Shown here piece by piece: positions 25,017 to 37,331 of a stretch of 64,000 nucleotides of DNA (its first letter is position 1; every line of letters starts with the position of its first letter). The position numbers and the translations under genes are program-made. Under the pieces are notes generated by a model, which was not told the origin of the DNA, ran no database searches, and was given only the letters and a program-made list of their open reading frames with translations. This stretch comes from Diphasiastrum complanatum. Its lineage: Eukaryota; Streptophyta; Lycopodiopsida; Lycopodiales; Lycopodiaceae. The stretch lies in NCBI GenBank assembly GCA_029204225.1, contig CM055097.1:69616572-69680571 (forward strand), written 5' to 3'.

Positions 25017-26790
25017 TTGGATATGCAGGATGGTGTCAAAAGACTAAGACCAGACTCTTCTGCAACTATTACAAGAGAACCAATCACGACATCAAGGACT
25101 GTTGAGCTCTCAAGCACAATGAAGCAAAGAAGAAGATGTAGTAGGATGGTGAATCTGATTTTGCCAGAACCTCCACAAAGAATCAACACTGCTAATGATA
25201 CAAGATGAACCCATTAGAGAAGCTATGGATTGGTATCTCGATTCTAGTGCTTCTCAGCACATGAATGCATGTAAGTTCCTATTCGAAGACCTCACACCAG
25301 TAGATTCGAAGTATGTCTACTTCAGTGACTCAAGTGCACTAGGAAAAGGATCTATACACCTTTATCTTCCAAATGGTAAATTGACCTTGCTTCAGGATAT
25401 ACTTTATGTACCCAAACTGACCAAAAATTTATTGTCAGTCAACAAGCTCACTATAGAGCCTTGTTCAATTCGAAGCTATATACCATTTTGGATAAGAACT
25501 ATAAAGAAGCTCTCTCTACAAACAAAGAAGGTAATTTTTACATTTTGAGGCATGAGTATGCACTTACTACTGATGTGAGCACTTCAAATGCCCAATTATA
25601 GCATCAAAGATTAGGACACTTAAACATGAGATCAATCTTGTATATGCATCATAATAGTATGGTCAAGGATCTAAATATTAATGTTGCCTCCACTGACATT
25701 CGACATGTCTGTGAGGTGTGCCTACTGGACAAATAGCCTATATCAAGATTCCCAAAGGGACAGGCCACTAGAGCTAATTCCATTTTAGGATTGATACAAA
25801 GTGATCTGTGTGGCCCTATGAGTGTTCCATCACTGGGTTCAACACTATATTTGATACTTTTATCGATGAGTATTCAAGATTTACCAGCATTATGTTCATT
25901 AAGAACAAGTCTAAGGCATTCAACTATTTCAAAGAATTCAAACAGTTTGCTGAGACACAGACTGGTCAAAGACTCGAGACCCTATGTAAAGACAGTGGTG
26001 GAGAGTTCATGTCACATGAAATGTCTGACTATTTATCATCATGTAGCATTCATCATCAATTCACCACCTGCTACACACTACAACAAAATGGAGTAACCGA
26101 GAGGAAGAACCGAACATTACTTAATGCAATACGATCAATGATGTCAAATGCTCAGCTCACCAAGAATTTTTGGGCTGAAGCTATTTCAATAGCTTGCTAT
26201 TTGTAGAACTATTCAAGCACCAAGGCGGTCAACTCAAAGACTCCCTTCGAAGCTTTCTATGGCTACAAACCGAGTCTAAGACACCTTCAAGTGTTTGATT
26301 GTCTTTGTTATGTGCAGATTCTCTCTAATCTGAGAAAGAAGCTTCACCTTGTCAACTACAGGAGTATCTTCATTGGATACTCGACATCACACAAAGCCTA
26401 TCAGATCGATGATGTTGAGTCAAGTTGTATCTCAGTCAGTCGAGATGTAGTCTTCTTCGAAGACAGGTTTTATGACTTCAAGAAGAAGCAATAAACGCAG
26501 GAGTTCGTTCCAATGACTCCCATCACCATCGACAGGCCTCAACCTGCGACTGTTTTGACAAACATTGAAGATACCCACATCGCACATCAAGGAGAATCAT
26601 CATCTCAGCAACTGACTTTTGTTCGAAGATCTGCTTGACATCGACAAGAGCCTGATCGCTATACCCCTCAGGCATTCATCAATAATGATGGACCTGCCTC
26701 AGTAGCAAAAGCATTGTCGAGTTCAAATGTAGACAATTGGCGTTCTGCCATGCATGCTGAGTACAATTCATTGATGAAGAACAATCAGAG
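25017..26790 (+). pseudogene. Copia D gag zinc knuckle, protease, integrase and linker (disrupted)
   Basis: Starts in a zinc-knuckle-like stretch (FCNYYKRTNHDIKDC). The protease is WYLDSSASQHMNACKF, where the usual DSGA is DSSA. Pre-integrase follows (QHQRLGHLNMRSILYM), then integrase: LIQSDLCGPMSV, a frame change, FIDEYSRFTSIMFIKN, LQQNGVTERKNRTLLNAIRS with its Glu, and TPFEAFYGYKPSLRHLQVF. The linker continues to AMHAEYNSLMKNNQ, the first residues of RT. Several stops and one frameshift occur. At about 26,790 the coding sequence switches abruptly into LTR sequence. Confidence 0.88.
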
Positions 26791-27294
26791 ATCTTAGAGA
26801 GAGTGAAAGTTATTCAAGAAGTAGATATAGTTATTCAATCTATAGCTAGATAAGTAAGATCACAACACATAGTGCGCTATTACTGTGAACCATTCTTGGG
26901 CACATGATCGTGATCTGATTGTTGTATTCACAACAGCTTAATTCAAATTTTCTATTTTCTTATGTGTGTTGCACTATGAATGCTTTTTGATATTCCTCTT
27001 TCATACACTAATACTCGCTCCACGACTCACTCAGGAGACCTAAATTCGAAGGAAGCATGGCTGTCTTAGACGCCTAACTGTGTTTTGCTCCCTTCATGGT
27101 TGTCTTTGACACCTACAAGATATCCTTCCTGTCGATCTAAGTTAAAGTCTGAAGCTATAGTTTGGTAGAGATCTTGTTATAATTTGCATGTTGAGTTCTC
27201 TCTATTTATTCCGCATACTAGAAACCCAACAAGCTGGTATCAGAGTTATTCAAACCCAACTCATTGGCATTATCAGACCAATAGGAACCCAACA
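26790..27294 (+). repeat. Copia D LTR fragment (3')
   Basis: Matches 45,160-45,440 (same strand) and the reverse complement of 48,843-49,055. It ends GGAACCCAACA at 27,294. No primer site follows, so it serves as a 3' LTR. The left part of the LTR is missing because of the junction with RT. Confidence 0.8.
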
Positions 27295-27486
27295 AGGCCT
27301 CTCTTTTACATTCAACTCAAGTAGAGACTCCGACCTTACTTTCCAAGTTGAACATTCAGTTGAGTTGAGCTATCATTACTTTCGAACATGATGCCACTTG
27401 TAGTAGCCAGCATGTATGATGATTACTTCTTCTCTTTGTCTATTCTAATGCACTAAGCACTCACACTGCTCTCAACAAATGATATT

Positions 27487-28100
27487 GCTCTGATACCATG
27501 TCATAAATTTAAGATCTAAAATGATTCTAAATGTAAATCTAGGCACAATAGAATATGCACAAAAACAAATGTCAAATTTGTAGCCAATTCTACGTGCATA
27601 GAATTTCTAGTTTGATCAAGTAACTCTACTAAAGCAAGATAGAATCAAAAGCTATTCAACATATGGAAAGACCTAATCCAATTCTCTGTTAGTAGGCCAT
27701 AAAATAGAAACAAATCATTTATTGCCACTCTCCAATAGAGATAGATCAAGCTTACAACAAGTATTCTAGTAAAGGATTAGAATTTTAGAGAAAATATTCC
27801 TCAGATTTGGGTTTTTCATTGCTAGAAACATCTCCTCTCTTGTATTCAATCATTGTGGCTCAAGGGTGAAGTTGATGGAGGATTAATTTTTAATCTTTCT
27901 TTGGTTGTGGGTGATTTGGCTCCACAACTCTACTTTTGGTATTCGTAGCTGGATCTTAAGGATCTACACAAGATGATCTGCACACAAACAACCCTAGAAA
28001 GCATTGGACCAGCATATGCATGCATACTTGTGGAAAGTCTAACTCAATGCTTGAACTGAAAAAATAGTAATTAATAAGGACCAAACTTTGAAAGCACCAA
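27487..28100 (-). repeat. Partial LTR of another copia family with primer-binding site
   Basis: GCTCTGATACCA at 27,487-27,498 is the reverse complement of the copia primer site and is preceded on the minus strand by an LTR end ...TTTATGACA. The LTR therefore extends right from 27,499. Its outer edge is not visible; about 28,100 is a guess. No internal coding sequence of this element follows to the left. Confidence 0.55.
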
Positions 28101-29989
28101 TTGTTTACTAAAGTGAACTTTCATGTCTATAAACACTCCCTTTAAGGTTGAATTTTTACAATATTCTTGTATCTCAAATTAAGCAAGGTGTCTTATTGAA
28201 GTAGTAAGTTTCATATAATGATTCTAGTTTGTATCTTTCTAGATTTTTCAACTTAAAAGAACTGCTTGAACAATTTGAATATTTAGATAAAAAATTTCTT
28301 TTTCTATTCAATTTAAGATAAAAGAAAACATGCTTTATGTATCAAAGGAAAAACAAAGTTGTGGAATCTATGTTTTGCTCGATGGGATAGAAAAGTGTGT
28401 TGCTGAAAGGTTTTAGGAGGATTGTGATTAAATGTCTATATGATTGGTTTGTAATTGTTGGAAGGTACAATGGTGACACCTTTTAAAGTGAGATGGGACC
28501 AAATTTAGAATTACAATACTAGCTTAGAAGTACATAACAATGTCTCTTCAAGTTCAATGTATAGAGAGGAGAACTTAGGGATATGGAGTAAGAAGTGGTT
28601 TTTGGAGAGAATCATTTATTGTGTCTTCTGATTGAGCTGTTATGGTAGTATTGTAGGATTCTTGCACAAAGAACAAGTTTATCTATTTGAATTCTTTTGA
28701 GATATTCATGTAATTAGAAAAAAAATGTTAGTGTTGTAGAATATTGAGAGAGTATGTTTTGTATACTCTAGGTGTATTATCTTAAAATTACTTACTTGGC
28801 GATTCGCTACACTTGTGTCTTGTCCTAAGGACAAAGGCGTCTCGTTTTGTTTGTACATCAGTTTTCAAAGAGGAAGTGGAAAGGTTATTTTTATGTTTGA
28901 AGGATAAATGGATATACAACTCAAGGAATCCAAAAAATAGCTAAAAAATGGTTGCACTGACTCAAAGACTAGAGATGATAATGTTTTTGTCAACTTTGTG
29001 TAAGATACATTTGTCCATGTAAATACATGTGTATAAGATTTTGATTGCATGCCATACTTGCTTAGGCAATTGCACATAAAGTAAAATGCCATGTTGCCAT
29101 TTTGGATTTAGAATGACAAGGTTGTTTTGTATATTAGATTCCGTATTTATAAGGAAAAGAGCGATGCGAAGTAAATATAAAAAACACCGAGCATGAAGAT
29201 GATTCTGAATTTTGTGAAGACCAACAATATGATATTGATGTTGGATGTTCTAAACATGTAGGGCAAAGAAAGAGGTGTGCTTTATATCACTAAATTGGAC
29301 TAGATGTGAATTTGAAACAAGAAATTTGGCAACTTTTGGGGAAACACAGTCGACTCCATGGAGCATATGATGCCAATGGAATTAATTCTTCACATGAATG
29401 TAGTCCCAACTTTGTCAAGCCTACTTAGCAAAGAACCTTTTGAAAGCACATGATATTTGTTATGTTGGATGCTCTTCATATGTAAAAGTCCATGTCCCTA
29501 TATCTGAAGTTATAGATTGTGTGTTGTAGTTTTAAGTTCTAGTCACTATGTGAATCAAAAATTTCTTCCTTCTCAAGAAAAATTGGAGTTATTTTTTGTA
29601 GTTGTGTAAAGATGGTAGTCGTACTTCAGTATGGTGATGACAATGTTGCATCGTACTTCAGTATGGTGATGACAATGTTGCTCTAACTATGTGCCATTGT
29701 TCGTAGCATAGCACAAGATATTCAAAACAAAATTTATATACTCAAACTATGTTTGATACTTTGCATTTCCAAGGCAAGCCCAAACTTCGGCACGTTCTTT
29801 TAAATTTGACTTGTTCACAAAACTAGTGACCCTACTACTCCAACACAATCTTGAGTTGGAAAAGGCAAGTCCAAAGCAATCCTCCTGAGTCATGATGAAG
29901 GAGTGCATCTAAATTCTTCTCTATATCCTAAGATTTACAATGATAACTTTACCAAGGGAAAGAAATTAGTTAAATAGAATGATCCAAGA
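28101..29989. other. Gene-poor stretch with a 32-bp duplication
   Basis: No gene recognised. A perfect 32-bp direct repeat occupies 29,619-29,650 and 29,651-29,680 or so (TCGTACTTCAGTATGGTGAT and onward). A plus-strand frame at 29,185-29,430 with one stop reads acidic and protein-like (SEHEDDSEFCEDQQYDIDVG) but has no recognised relatives. Confidence 0.4.
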
Positions 29990-30404
29990 ATTGACGGACC
30001 AAGGAAGGGGGGGCTGGGGAGGGGGGGCACGCGAAAAGCTCCCATTGTCTTTTTTACATTTCGTCAAAATTGGGGCCCTTAAGCCTAGGGTCCTTCTTGG
30101 CATGGGGCATCAGCACGCGCGTCCAAGGGTGGGGGTCCGACCCCCAGGCGATGGCCCGTCGGTAGGACCTACCACTGGTCGGCGACGGCCTGGCGGCAGG
30201 AGAATATACAATCATCGCGTCCTTTCTGGAATCTGAACTCTTGGGTCCAATCCGGCCGACCTGTCTGCCGGCCCGGCCGCCGACGGTCAGCGTCGTGAAC
30301 CTTTCTTTTTCCGGCCCGGGAGTTTTACACGGTATGGGTGACGCATGGCAGTGGCGTTGGATGATGCAAGTCCCAAGAGGAAGCCAAGGTTCCTTTCAAA
30401 GACA
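29990..30404. other. GC-rich island in AT-rich DNA
   Basis: About 400 bases with many CpG and GGCC motifs, sharply different from both sides. It contains small dyads (GGGGGTCCGACCCCC, GGTAGGACCTACC). Two overlapping short ORFs have no domain character. It could be a CpG-island promoter, a captured fragment or foreign DNA; the sequence alone does not decide. Confidence 0.5.
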
Positions 30405-30412
30405 CCCCCCCC

Positions 30413-30454
<42 letters not shown>
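30405..30454. repeat. Poly-C run followed by (CT)n
   Basis: About 19 C residues, then about 31 bases of CT repeat, directly at the right edge of the GC-rich island. Confidence 0.95.
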
Positions 30455-30457
<3 letters not shown>

Positions 30458-32194
30458 CTTTCAAAACAAAAACAAAAACAACCATTTTAAAATTTCAATG
30501 ACGGCCAGTTTATGGAGCTTGCTCTAAAAAGCTTTAAAGTTGATTTTAAAAACTTCATCTAAAGGTCATCATCATTTTTCAAAATAAAGGTTTGCAAGAT
30601 GCTTGTGAGATCTCCTTACTTTTCAAATTTTCAATTGAGTATCAAAAGGTGGGATATAGCATATTAAGTTGTATTTAAGACAAAATGGCACGCTTCACTT
30701 GGTAAAAGAATGCTATTGCTAATTGCAAACTTGTTGAGAATTCAAACTCAAAAATGTTCATCCTAATTCTAAGCTTGATGAGGATTCAAACTCTCTTCTT
30801 TCTATTCATGTTTATCATGCCACCTACACATTTCACACTTGGACTACATAATAGGAATTATGGTTTAGAGCACAAACGCCATAAGTTCCTTCTGACAAGC
30901 ACAAACGAGGATTTTAGCGTGCCACATGTGACACTTTTATCCAACTGAGTGACAGTGCGGGGACTACATAGAAGCTCATATTTTGGATTAGTCAAAAAAA
31001 AGTTGAGTGAAACAAGCTATCATCCAAGATTTAAGGCGATCCAAGCACCCACTAAAAATGAGTAATTACAAGTTTAATATATGTTATGGCTTTAGAACGC
31101 ACTAGCCCTTCAAGCCTAGCAACATAGATAGAACAAAAGATGTGCATCCTTAATCATTACCACTTTTTTCTCTCTCCCTTAACGATAAATGTCCACAACA
31201 TGCATTACTCTACTACTTATGGAATAAACTTCCATGTTAGCATGCTCATTTTAGATTTAACTAAAAAACTTCAAGTTAAAGTACGCCATGCAAAACAAAA
31301 TCAAGTGTTTCTTCTTATGTATCAGACTCTCTCTTGAGCTTCACTTTATAAATTCCATACAGAGTGTAGTTTTAAAAAACTCGGACTTATCTTTGCTTAG
31401 GGATTTGAAAAACATACTAGTTAGTTGTATCTCAGTGCTACAAGGAGTCGCATCCACATCTTTTGAATAATTTTTCATGTATGAAATGATGCTATTTTAT
31501 TTCATTATGTTTCGTTCTAGCGTGAAAGACTAGATTTTAGCTAGTTGTATGGCACCTTGACTATCCTTGAAAATTGCATATTTTTTCTGATGCCAATCTC
31601 ACTCTCAAGTAATTGTCGTTGTCATACAACTTCCTAAGTTGTTGAACTCAATGCCTTATAATTAGGTTATGTGGTCGAAAGAGATATGATGTCTTGTTTT
31701 TTGCTAGGCCAGGAGAAATAACCATCGGCAATCTCAAAGCTTTAACATTTAATTTTGATATTATCTACCCAATCAATGTCAACACATCTCTGCAGTTTTG
31801 GCAAGTCATCATGTCTTGTGTAAACTAGATCATGACTAGATGCTCCTTTTATACACCTCAAAATTTGTTTGGATGCTTCTCAATGATCTATCATTGGCAT
31901 TGCCATGAATATTCTAGTCAAACTTACAATATAGCAAATATTTAGTTGTGTGGTGGTAACATAAATGAAGTTTGGTCTTCACATCATATCCAACAAAAAT
32001 ACATCTAATGGATTTTGATTGTAACTTATATCTCTCCACCTTTGAATTTTCAAATGCTATAATTGGACACCCCATCTAGCTTACTGGCTTCTCCAAGCAC
32101 AGTTCTCCTAATCTTGCAATCCTATCAAAAAACTACTCCTATAATGGCTTAATGAGCCCAAAAGGAAAGCTTATAGAGTAATAAAAAACTTCAA
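30455..32194. other. No gene recognised
   Basis: AT-rich with short ORFs only; no transposon domain visible on either strand. A block near 31,700-32,100 (minus strand) has the flavour of decayed copia pol, but I could not confirm motifs. Confidence 0.4.
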
Positions 32195-32222
32195 GGTTTA
32201 GGGTTTAGGGTTAGGGTTTAGG
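32195..32222. repeat. Interstitial plant telomere-type repeat
   Basis: About four TTTAGGG units, one of them short (TTAGGG). Too short to be a telomere; typical of interstitial traces. Confidence 0.85.
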
Positions 32223-34443
32223 CCCTCACGTTGCTTAAATTGGCCTATCTCACCAAAATCAGTGCAATTTTATCGAATTGCTCCAATGTGGGATCACCAA
32301 CTACCTTGACCCTTGAATGGTATGGTTTGCCCTCTAATGCACTTTCTCTCCACGATTCGATGATCACTCTGTCCAAAAGAAGTTGCACTTGCACTGTACA
32401 ATCCATTTTTGCCCTTAATTTGGAGGATTTTTGCTTTTGGACAGTTGCAAATGGAGTAATAGGCCAAAATTTATGGGCCTTTATAGAATATACATTGTCT
32501 TTTCACTTTGAAGAAAGGCACCTTTCAAGTGAATCTAAACTTTACGATACCTTTCCTTTTGAGATTTTTTTATGAAATTGAAGGGCCCTTTGATATTTGG
32601 GCCCCTTCAAATGAAGTGTGTTGATTGACTTTGAAGATCCAATGATTGAAAATAATCCAATGGCCCATGTTGAAACAATCAACCACTGATTTGGTTCAAG
32701 CTTTGGTTCAAGCTTAATCTTGCAGTTTTGGGTAGAAGTGGATGTTGATCTACTTTCTTTCACCCGATACAGCCCTAAAAGCACTACTCCATCTCTTTGG
32801 ATGAGTGCACATGACTAGCCACAACCCCTCCCTCTATCTTTGTCTCTTCTCCAAGCCGCAATAGGGTCAGCGGAATCCAACATTTATGGACGACATCGCA
32901 ATTTGACAGTCTATGATTACCGACGTGCCGGAGACCAACCCCAGAAATGTCACGTCGGGATCGATGTGGACGTCGGATTCCGACATCTGACATGGATGTC
33001 GGAATTCGATGTCCCACGTGGACATCAGAATGCGACGTCCAATCGTGGACGTGGCGGATCCGACGTGGATGTCAGAATCTAATGTTCCAAGAAGACGCAA
33101 GAATCCGATGTCTGTTAACAAAAATAAAATAGAACATGCATCAAAATGGTCGAACAAGGGTCCGAAGATCTCGTCGACGTCCATCCGACGTGTAAATGGA
33201 CGTTGAATTCCGATGTCCTAACAGTACGTTGAAATGCGAGGAACGTCAGAATGCGATGTATGTTAAGATAACATCCTAAACAATGGTCCGACAGGCGATG
33301 GGTGTTCGACAAATATCTGACGTATGCCCGACGGGCTTTTGTGTCAGAATCTGACGTCTCTGATTAGGTAAAAAAAATAAAAAATGCATAAAAAACAGCA
33401 TGCACATTTTTATCGATGCATTCTTGGAGTGGTGTTCTTAAAGAAGTGTTAGCCTTGGATTGCTTTTGAGACAATATTTTTGGATGCATTCGACATTTGG
33501 ATCAAGTAACAAGCATGAGGTACTTTATATACTTACATTACTTAATTCACATTATGAATTGCAATGTCTTATTGTATTACTTTTTGAAAATCCGACATTG
33601 CACAAAGTTTTGCAATTCCTAGCTAGTGAAGACATTGCACATCTTAGAATACAACATTGCTCATATTTTGGAATCCGACATACAAAACCAATAACGATAT
33701 TGTGACCAATTGCAATAATATATATAATAAAAGTGTCAATCAATGTATCACAAAATTGTTGCTTTCATAGTCTCTCTAACTTACGATAGATGAACTAAAA
33801 TTTATATTAAAAACCTAATCTACTTGTCATCATCTTGACATCCACTCCGCATGGAAACAAGCAAACAAGACACAATAGTATTTAATGTCTGATCATACTA
33901 ATGGTAAAGAGTGAACATGTACACGTTTTACAACAATAATATACGAAGAATACAAAATTTAAATCTTTCAAAGAAACTTACACGTGGAGGATTACCCTTG
34001 CTCTTCAGTTTATCAACTAATATCTCGTATGTTCCCTAAAGGCAAAGTTGTACTCTTCCTTGGTTGGTAGACATCCATAGCCCGCCAACTATCTATTCAA
34101 TTTAAGTTGGAATTGGTTTAGGGCTGGGTTGGAGCAGCTAGTCATTATCCATGTTAAGTAAGAAAATCATATGACATCAAAGACAAACTATAAGAGTAGT
34201 TTAGATTCATGTACCATGCTTGCTTGCAAGCCCATCTTTTCGCTCAAGCCCAACTTAAGGTTGCCTATTTCATGCATCCTAGCAGCTGCAACATCTCTTT
34301 GAATCTTGTATTTATCTGGTGTTCTTTCATCATTTTTTACAGTGTTCCAATTTTCCCTTGAACACCAGTGGGGTTTCGATAACCCATCCCTATAATGTCA
34401 TCATGTTGTATCTCGACGATGTCTTATTCACAAGCCCATATGC

Positions 34444-34845
34444 TTATGAATTTCCTTTGAGTCGAATTTCTCGTCTTGCTCGCAGCATGTGCTCCATCGT
34501 CTGATTGGTCTTGGTACCAACAACCTGTCGTTTAAGATCGTTAGATTGTTCAAACCATTTCATAAACAATCTATCGCCAAAATGGCATTGGCACAAATAA
34601 TATAATCGGTCCATAACCACCCTCCCTTTACGGTTGGCGATTATATTCCCTTGAGGATCTGTGTCATAATAGAAATTCGTGGATGACTCTTCAGTAGGGG
34701 TGGGAGCCGCGGCCACTTGGGAGGTACCACCCTTGTCTTGGCTAAGCATCAAACTTTACAATTGTGCTTTTTGCTTGAGATTTAGTGATGTATAAAAATT
34801 TGAAACATAATCTCCTGAGCTCTCACCACTGTCGGGCCCCGACAT
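34444..34845 (-). pseudogene. CACTA-borne small ORF of unknown function
   Basis: A minus-strand frame from ATG 34,845 (MSGPDSGESSGDYVSNFY) with one stop, then 102 codons from MMLSQDKGGTSQ to REIRLKGNS. The same start occurs in CACTA element 2 at 51,310 on the plus strand (MSGFGSGEISRSYVSNLY). It is divergent from the TNP2 gene of the same element. C-terminal residues (MDRLYYLCQCHFGDRLFMKW) are reminiscent of plant transposon-associated proteins; I cannot name it. Confidence 0.55.
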
Positions 34846-35510
34846 GATTACTACATTCATAAGCATACAATACATTACAATAAACCCTAATCAAGTAGAA
34901 AAAAAAAATTAACTACAAAATTTTAATGCATAATAGAGTTAGACTTTCATACTAGTGATAACAAAATAAAAAGATAGATGTGTGTTTATAACCTGCAACA
35001 AGATGCAAAAGAATCGTATAAGAATCCAAGTATCAGAATCAATACATGAGAATCATACAATAATATGCACATAAGAATCATGGTATCTAAATATCAAAAG
35101 ATAAAATTAATGTATTTTTTAATTTAACTAGGCGTATGTTATTTGTGTTTTGTACTTGTGCATATATGTAGTTTATCACAAGGAGATGAATTACATTCAA
35201 ATCAGTCTAGCGATGAAGACACTACTCAAGTCAACAGGGTACATAATAAACATCCATGTTTTCTTGTTCATAAAGACTTTGTTACTATAAGTTAAACATG
35301 ACCTCAAATATTGTGCTAAAGTGACATGTACTTGATTTTTGTTTCTCACAAAAAAACTATTTTCAAAATAAAATATGGTGCACATGCGTCAAGTATGATG
35401 GGCAAAAGATGCGTGAAAGACGCATTATATGATTTTGTTTTATTATAATCTTCGTCGATCTATATACGCCATTTATTGTATTTGTTTAATGTGTGTAGCC
35501 AATAAATCGA

Positions 35511-36080
35511 ATGCCATTCCACAAAGTTGATCCATCTGTGTTTAATTACAATCAACGTCAAGTTTTGATGGACATGAGAAAACAAAGAACGGAACAAATT
35601 CAAAAGAGTAATCAACTTGATTTTGATGATGATGATAATGAAGTGCAAGACGATGAAGCAATGCACAATAGTTTGAATCTTAGTTTGAAACAAACGAGAA
35701 TGATACTATGCATGCATCTTCTAGTGAAAATGGAGATCACGAACAATTTGAGATGGATGAAGATGAGATTCTATTGCGCAAGGAGGCAGACACTTCTTTG
35801 TATCCAGGAGCACCCATTTCGAAACTAGCTACGTCAATTCTTATCCTAAACCTTCAAGCAACATACAAATGGAGTGACTGTAGTGTCACATCATTATTCG
35901 GGTACTTAATGCATAGCACAACTTTTGTACTAGTATAGTGCATTTACATTAAATTGATTTTTTTTTCTTTTCTAACAACTCACATTGCTATTTTTCTTTT
36001 CATGTTATTGCATAAAATACTTCCGAAAGAAAACGTGATACCTAAAACATGAAAAGAAGCACGAAAGATGATGAACGTAC
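35511..36080 (+). pseudogene. CACTA TNP2-like transposase, N-terminal exons
   Basis: First block MPFHKVDPSVFNYNQ, then an acidic stretch (LDFDDDDNEVQDDEAMHNS). After a frame change come EADTSLYPGAPISKLATSI and NLQATYKWSDCSVTSLFGYL, typical of the TNP2 N-terminus. An AT-rich gap of about 90 bases (probable intron) leads to KILPKENVIPKT ending at 36,080. At that point copia A interrupts the frame. The continuation is at 18,665 on the opposite strand. The uninterrupted equivalent is at 50,755-50,937 (minus). Confidence 0.82.
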
Positions 36081-36742
36081 TGTGAAAGATTCAACTAGTT
36101 TCATCACATTTTGCAATATTTTCATATTTGGCATATTGAGGCCAAAACTTGTTTTAGACTTAGAGGTTGACTTTTCAAAGTTCATTAGTCTAAATTTCAT
36201 TTGAATAAACACTTTTTGAAAGTGTGGGAAAGATAGAATGCGAGTTTGAGTAGATTCAATTTGAATAAGTTGGGTACATTGAATCTAGACCCAAAATTGG
36301 TAAGGTTAGCATTTTGGTGGGAAAGCCAAGTGGCCAAATAGGGTTTGGACCTGTTATAAAAGGATGTAACTCGTGGAGAGAGTCATCTTCTCTCTTCTCT
36401 ATCTCATTTCATGCTTATACATGGTTCTCTTGGGTTCTACTATCCATTGGTGCACTATCTTGGTGATTGCTTGCAACTCTATGTGTAGAATGATCTATAT
36501 TTGCTATTTTTTGATCCACACGTGTGAAATACAGTAGCTTGCTGGTTTTGTACGGAAAGCAACAGTACATAATCATTTCATTCAAGTTTGATCAAGTTCT
36601 ATTAGTGTTTGCATCTCAAATTGTGTGTAGATGCTGATTTTTCTACATCGGTGAAATTGGTAGTGTATTTTTCTTTCTAACCAAAGATCATTCAAGTAGA
36701 TTGGACCTTAAGGATCTGAAATCTTTCACATGGTATCAGAGC
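36076..36742 (+). repeat. Copia A 5' LTR (650 bp) with target duplication and primer site
   Basis: CGTAC (36,076-36,080), then LTR 36,081-36,730 (TGTGAAAGAT to ATCTTTCACA), then TGGTATCAGAGC at 36,731-36,742. That order defines a 5' LTR. Nearly identical to 18,671-19,320, with differences limited to scattered single bases (for example around 36,553), so the insertion is young. TATAAAAGG occurs near 36,355. Confidence 0.96.
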
Positions 36743-37331
36743 TTGTGTTTCAGGTTATGAAGGAGGAAATCAGATTTATCAATGATTTGGTGAAGATATC
36801 AAGTCTAGAGCATGCTAGAGAGGATTCTACACCAAAATCGGATTTTTTGCTTTTGTAGATTGGATCTTTTGTAGATCAAAACAGTAAATAGGTCAATATA
36901 CTTGTTCAATTCTGTTTTTTTGAATTCACATGCTGGATTTGGCCGATTTTTGGATCATTGGTTCAGCCTAAGTGGTGGCTTATAGATTGCATATCAAATC
37001 TTCAGCATTTGCATGTAGATTTGGAATAGTCAATTTTTTGTGATTTTGTCAAAACCCTAATTTTGATTGGATCTCTAGATAGTGAGGTTGCTGGACTTCA
37101 TTTGAGTGTGTTTCAATCTTAGGAAGTGGCAAAAGTCATTAGATTGAGGATAGATCATAGGTTGATCAAGATTCCATGATTCTCTGTGTTGATTTGCTTG
37201 GATAAGTGCTAGAAGAGAATTTGTGAGATAGTTTCAAATCTTGGTGATTTCTTTTGAAAGCATTTGTTGTTGTTCAAAGGAGTGCTTTGTGCATTGAAAC
37301 AGGTTGAAAGAGAAGATCAGGTCATTGCTAC

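Larger units (their letters stand above)
32871..36080 (+). mobile_element. CACTA element 1, left part (subterminal repeats to transposase exon)
   Basis: Homologous, in inverted orientation, to CACTA element 2 at 50.7-52.8 kb. Matching blocks are 35,840-36,080 with 50,880-51,100, 34,700-34,860 with 51,296-51,440, and 33,480-33,700 with about 52,000-52,200. The outer 500 bases (32,871-33,350) carry repeated short motifs built on GTCGGAAT/GACGTC, like the subterminal repeats of En/Spm. The left CACTA terminus is not recognisable. The right end at 36,080 is the copia A insertion point. Confidence 0.8.
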
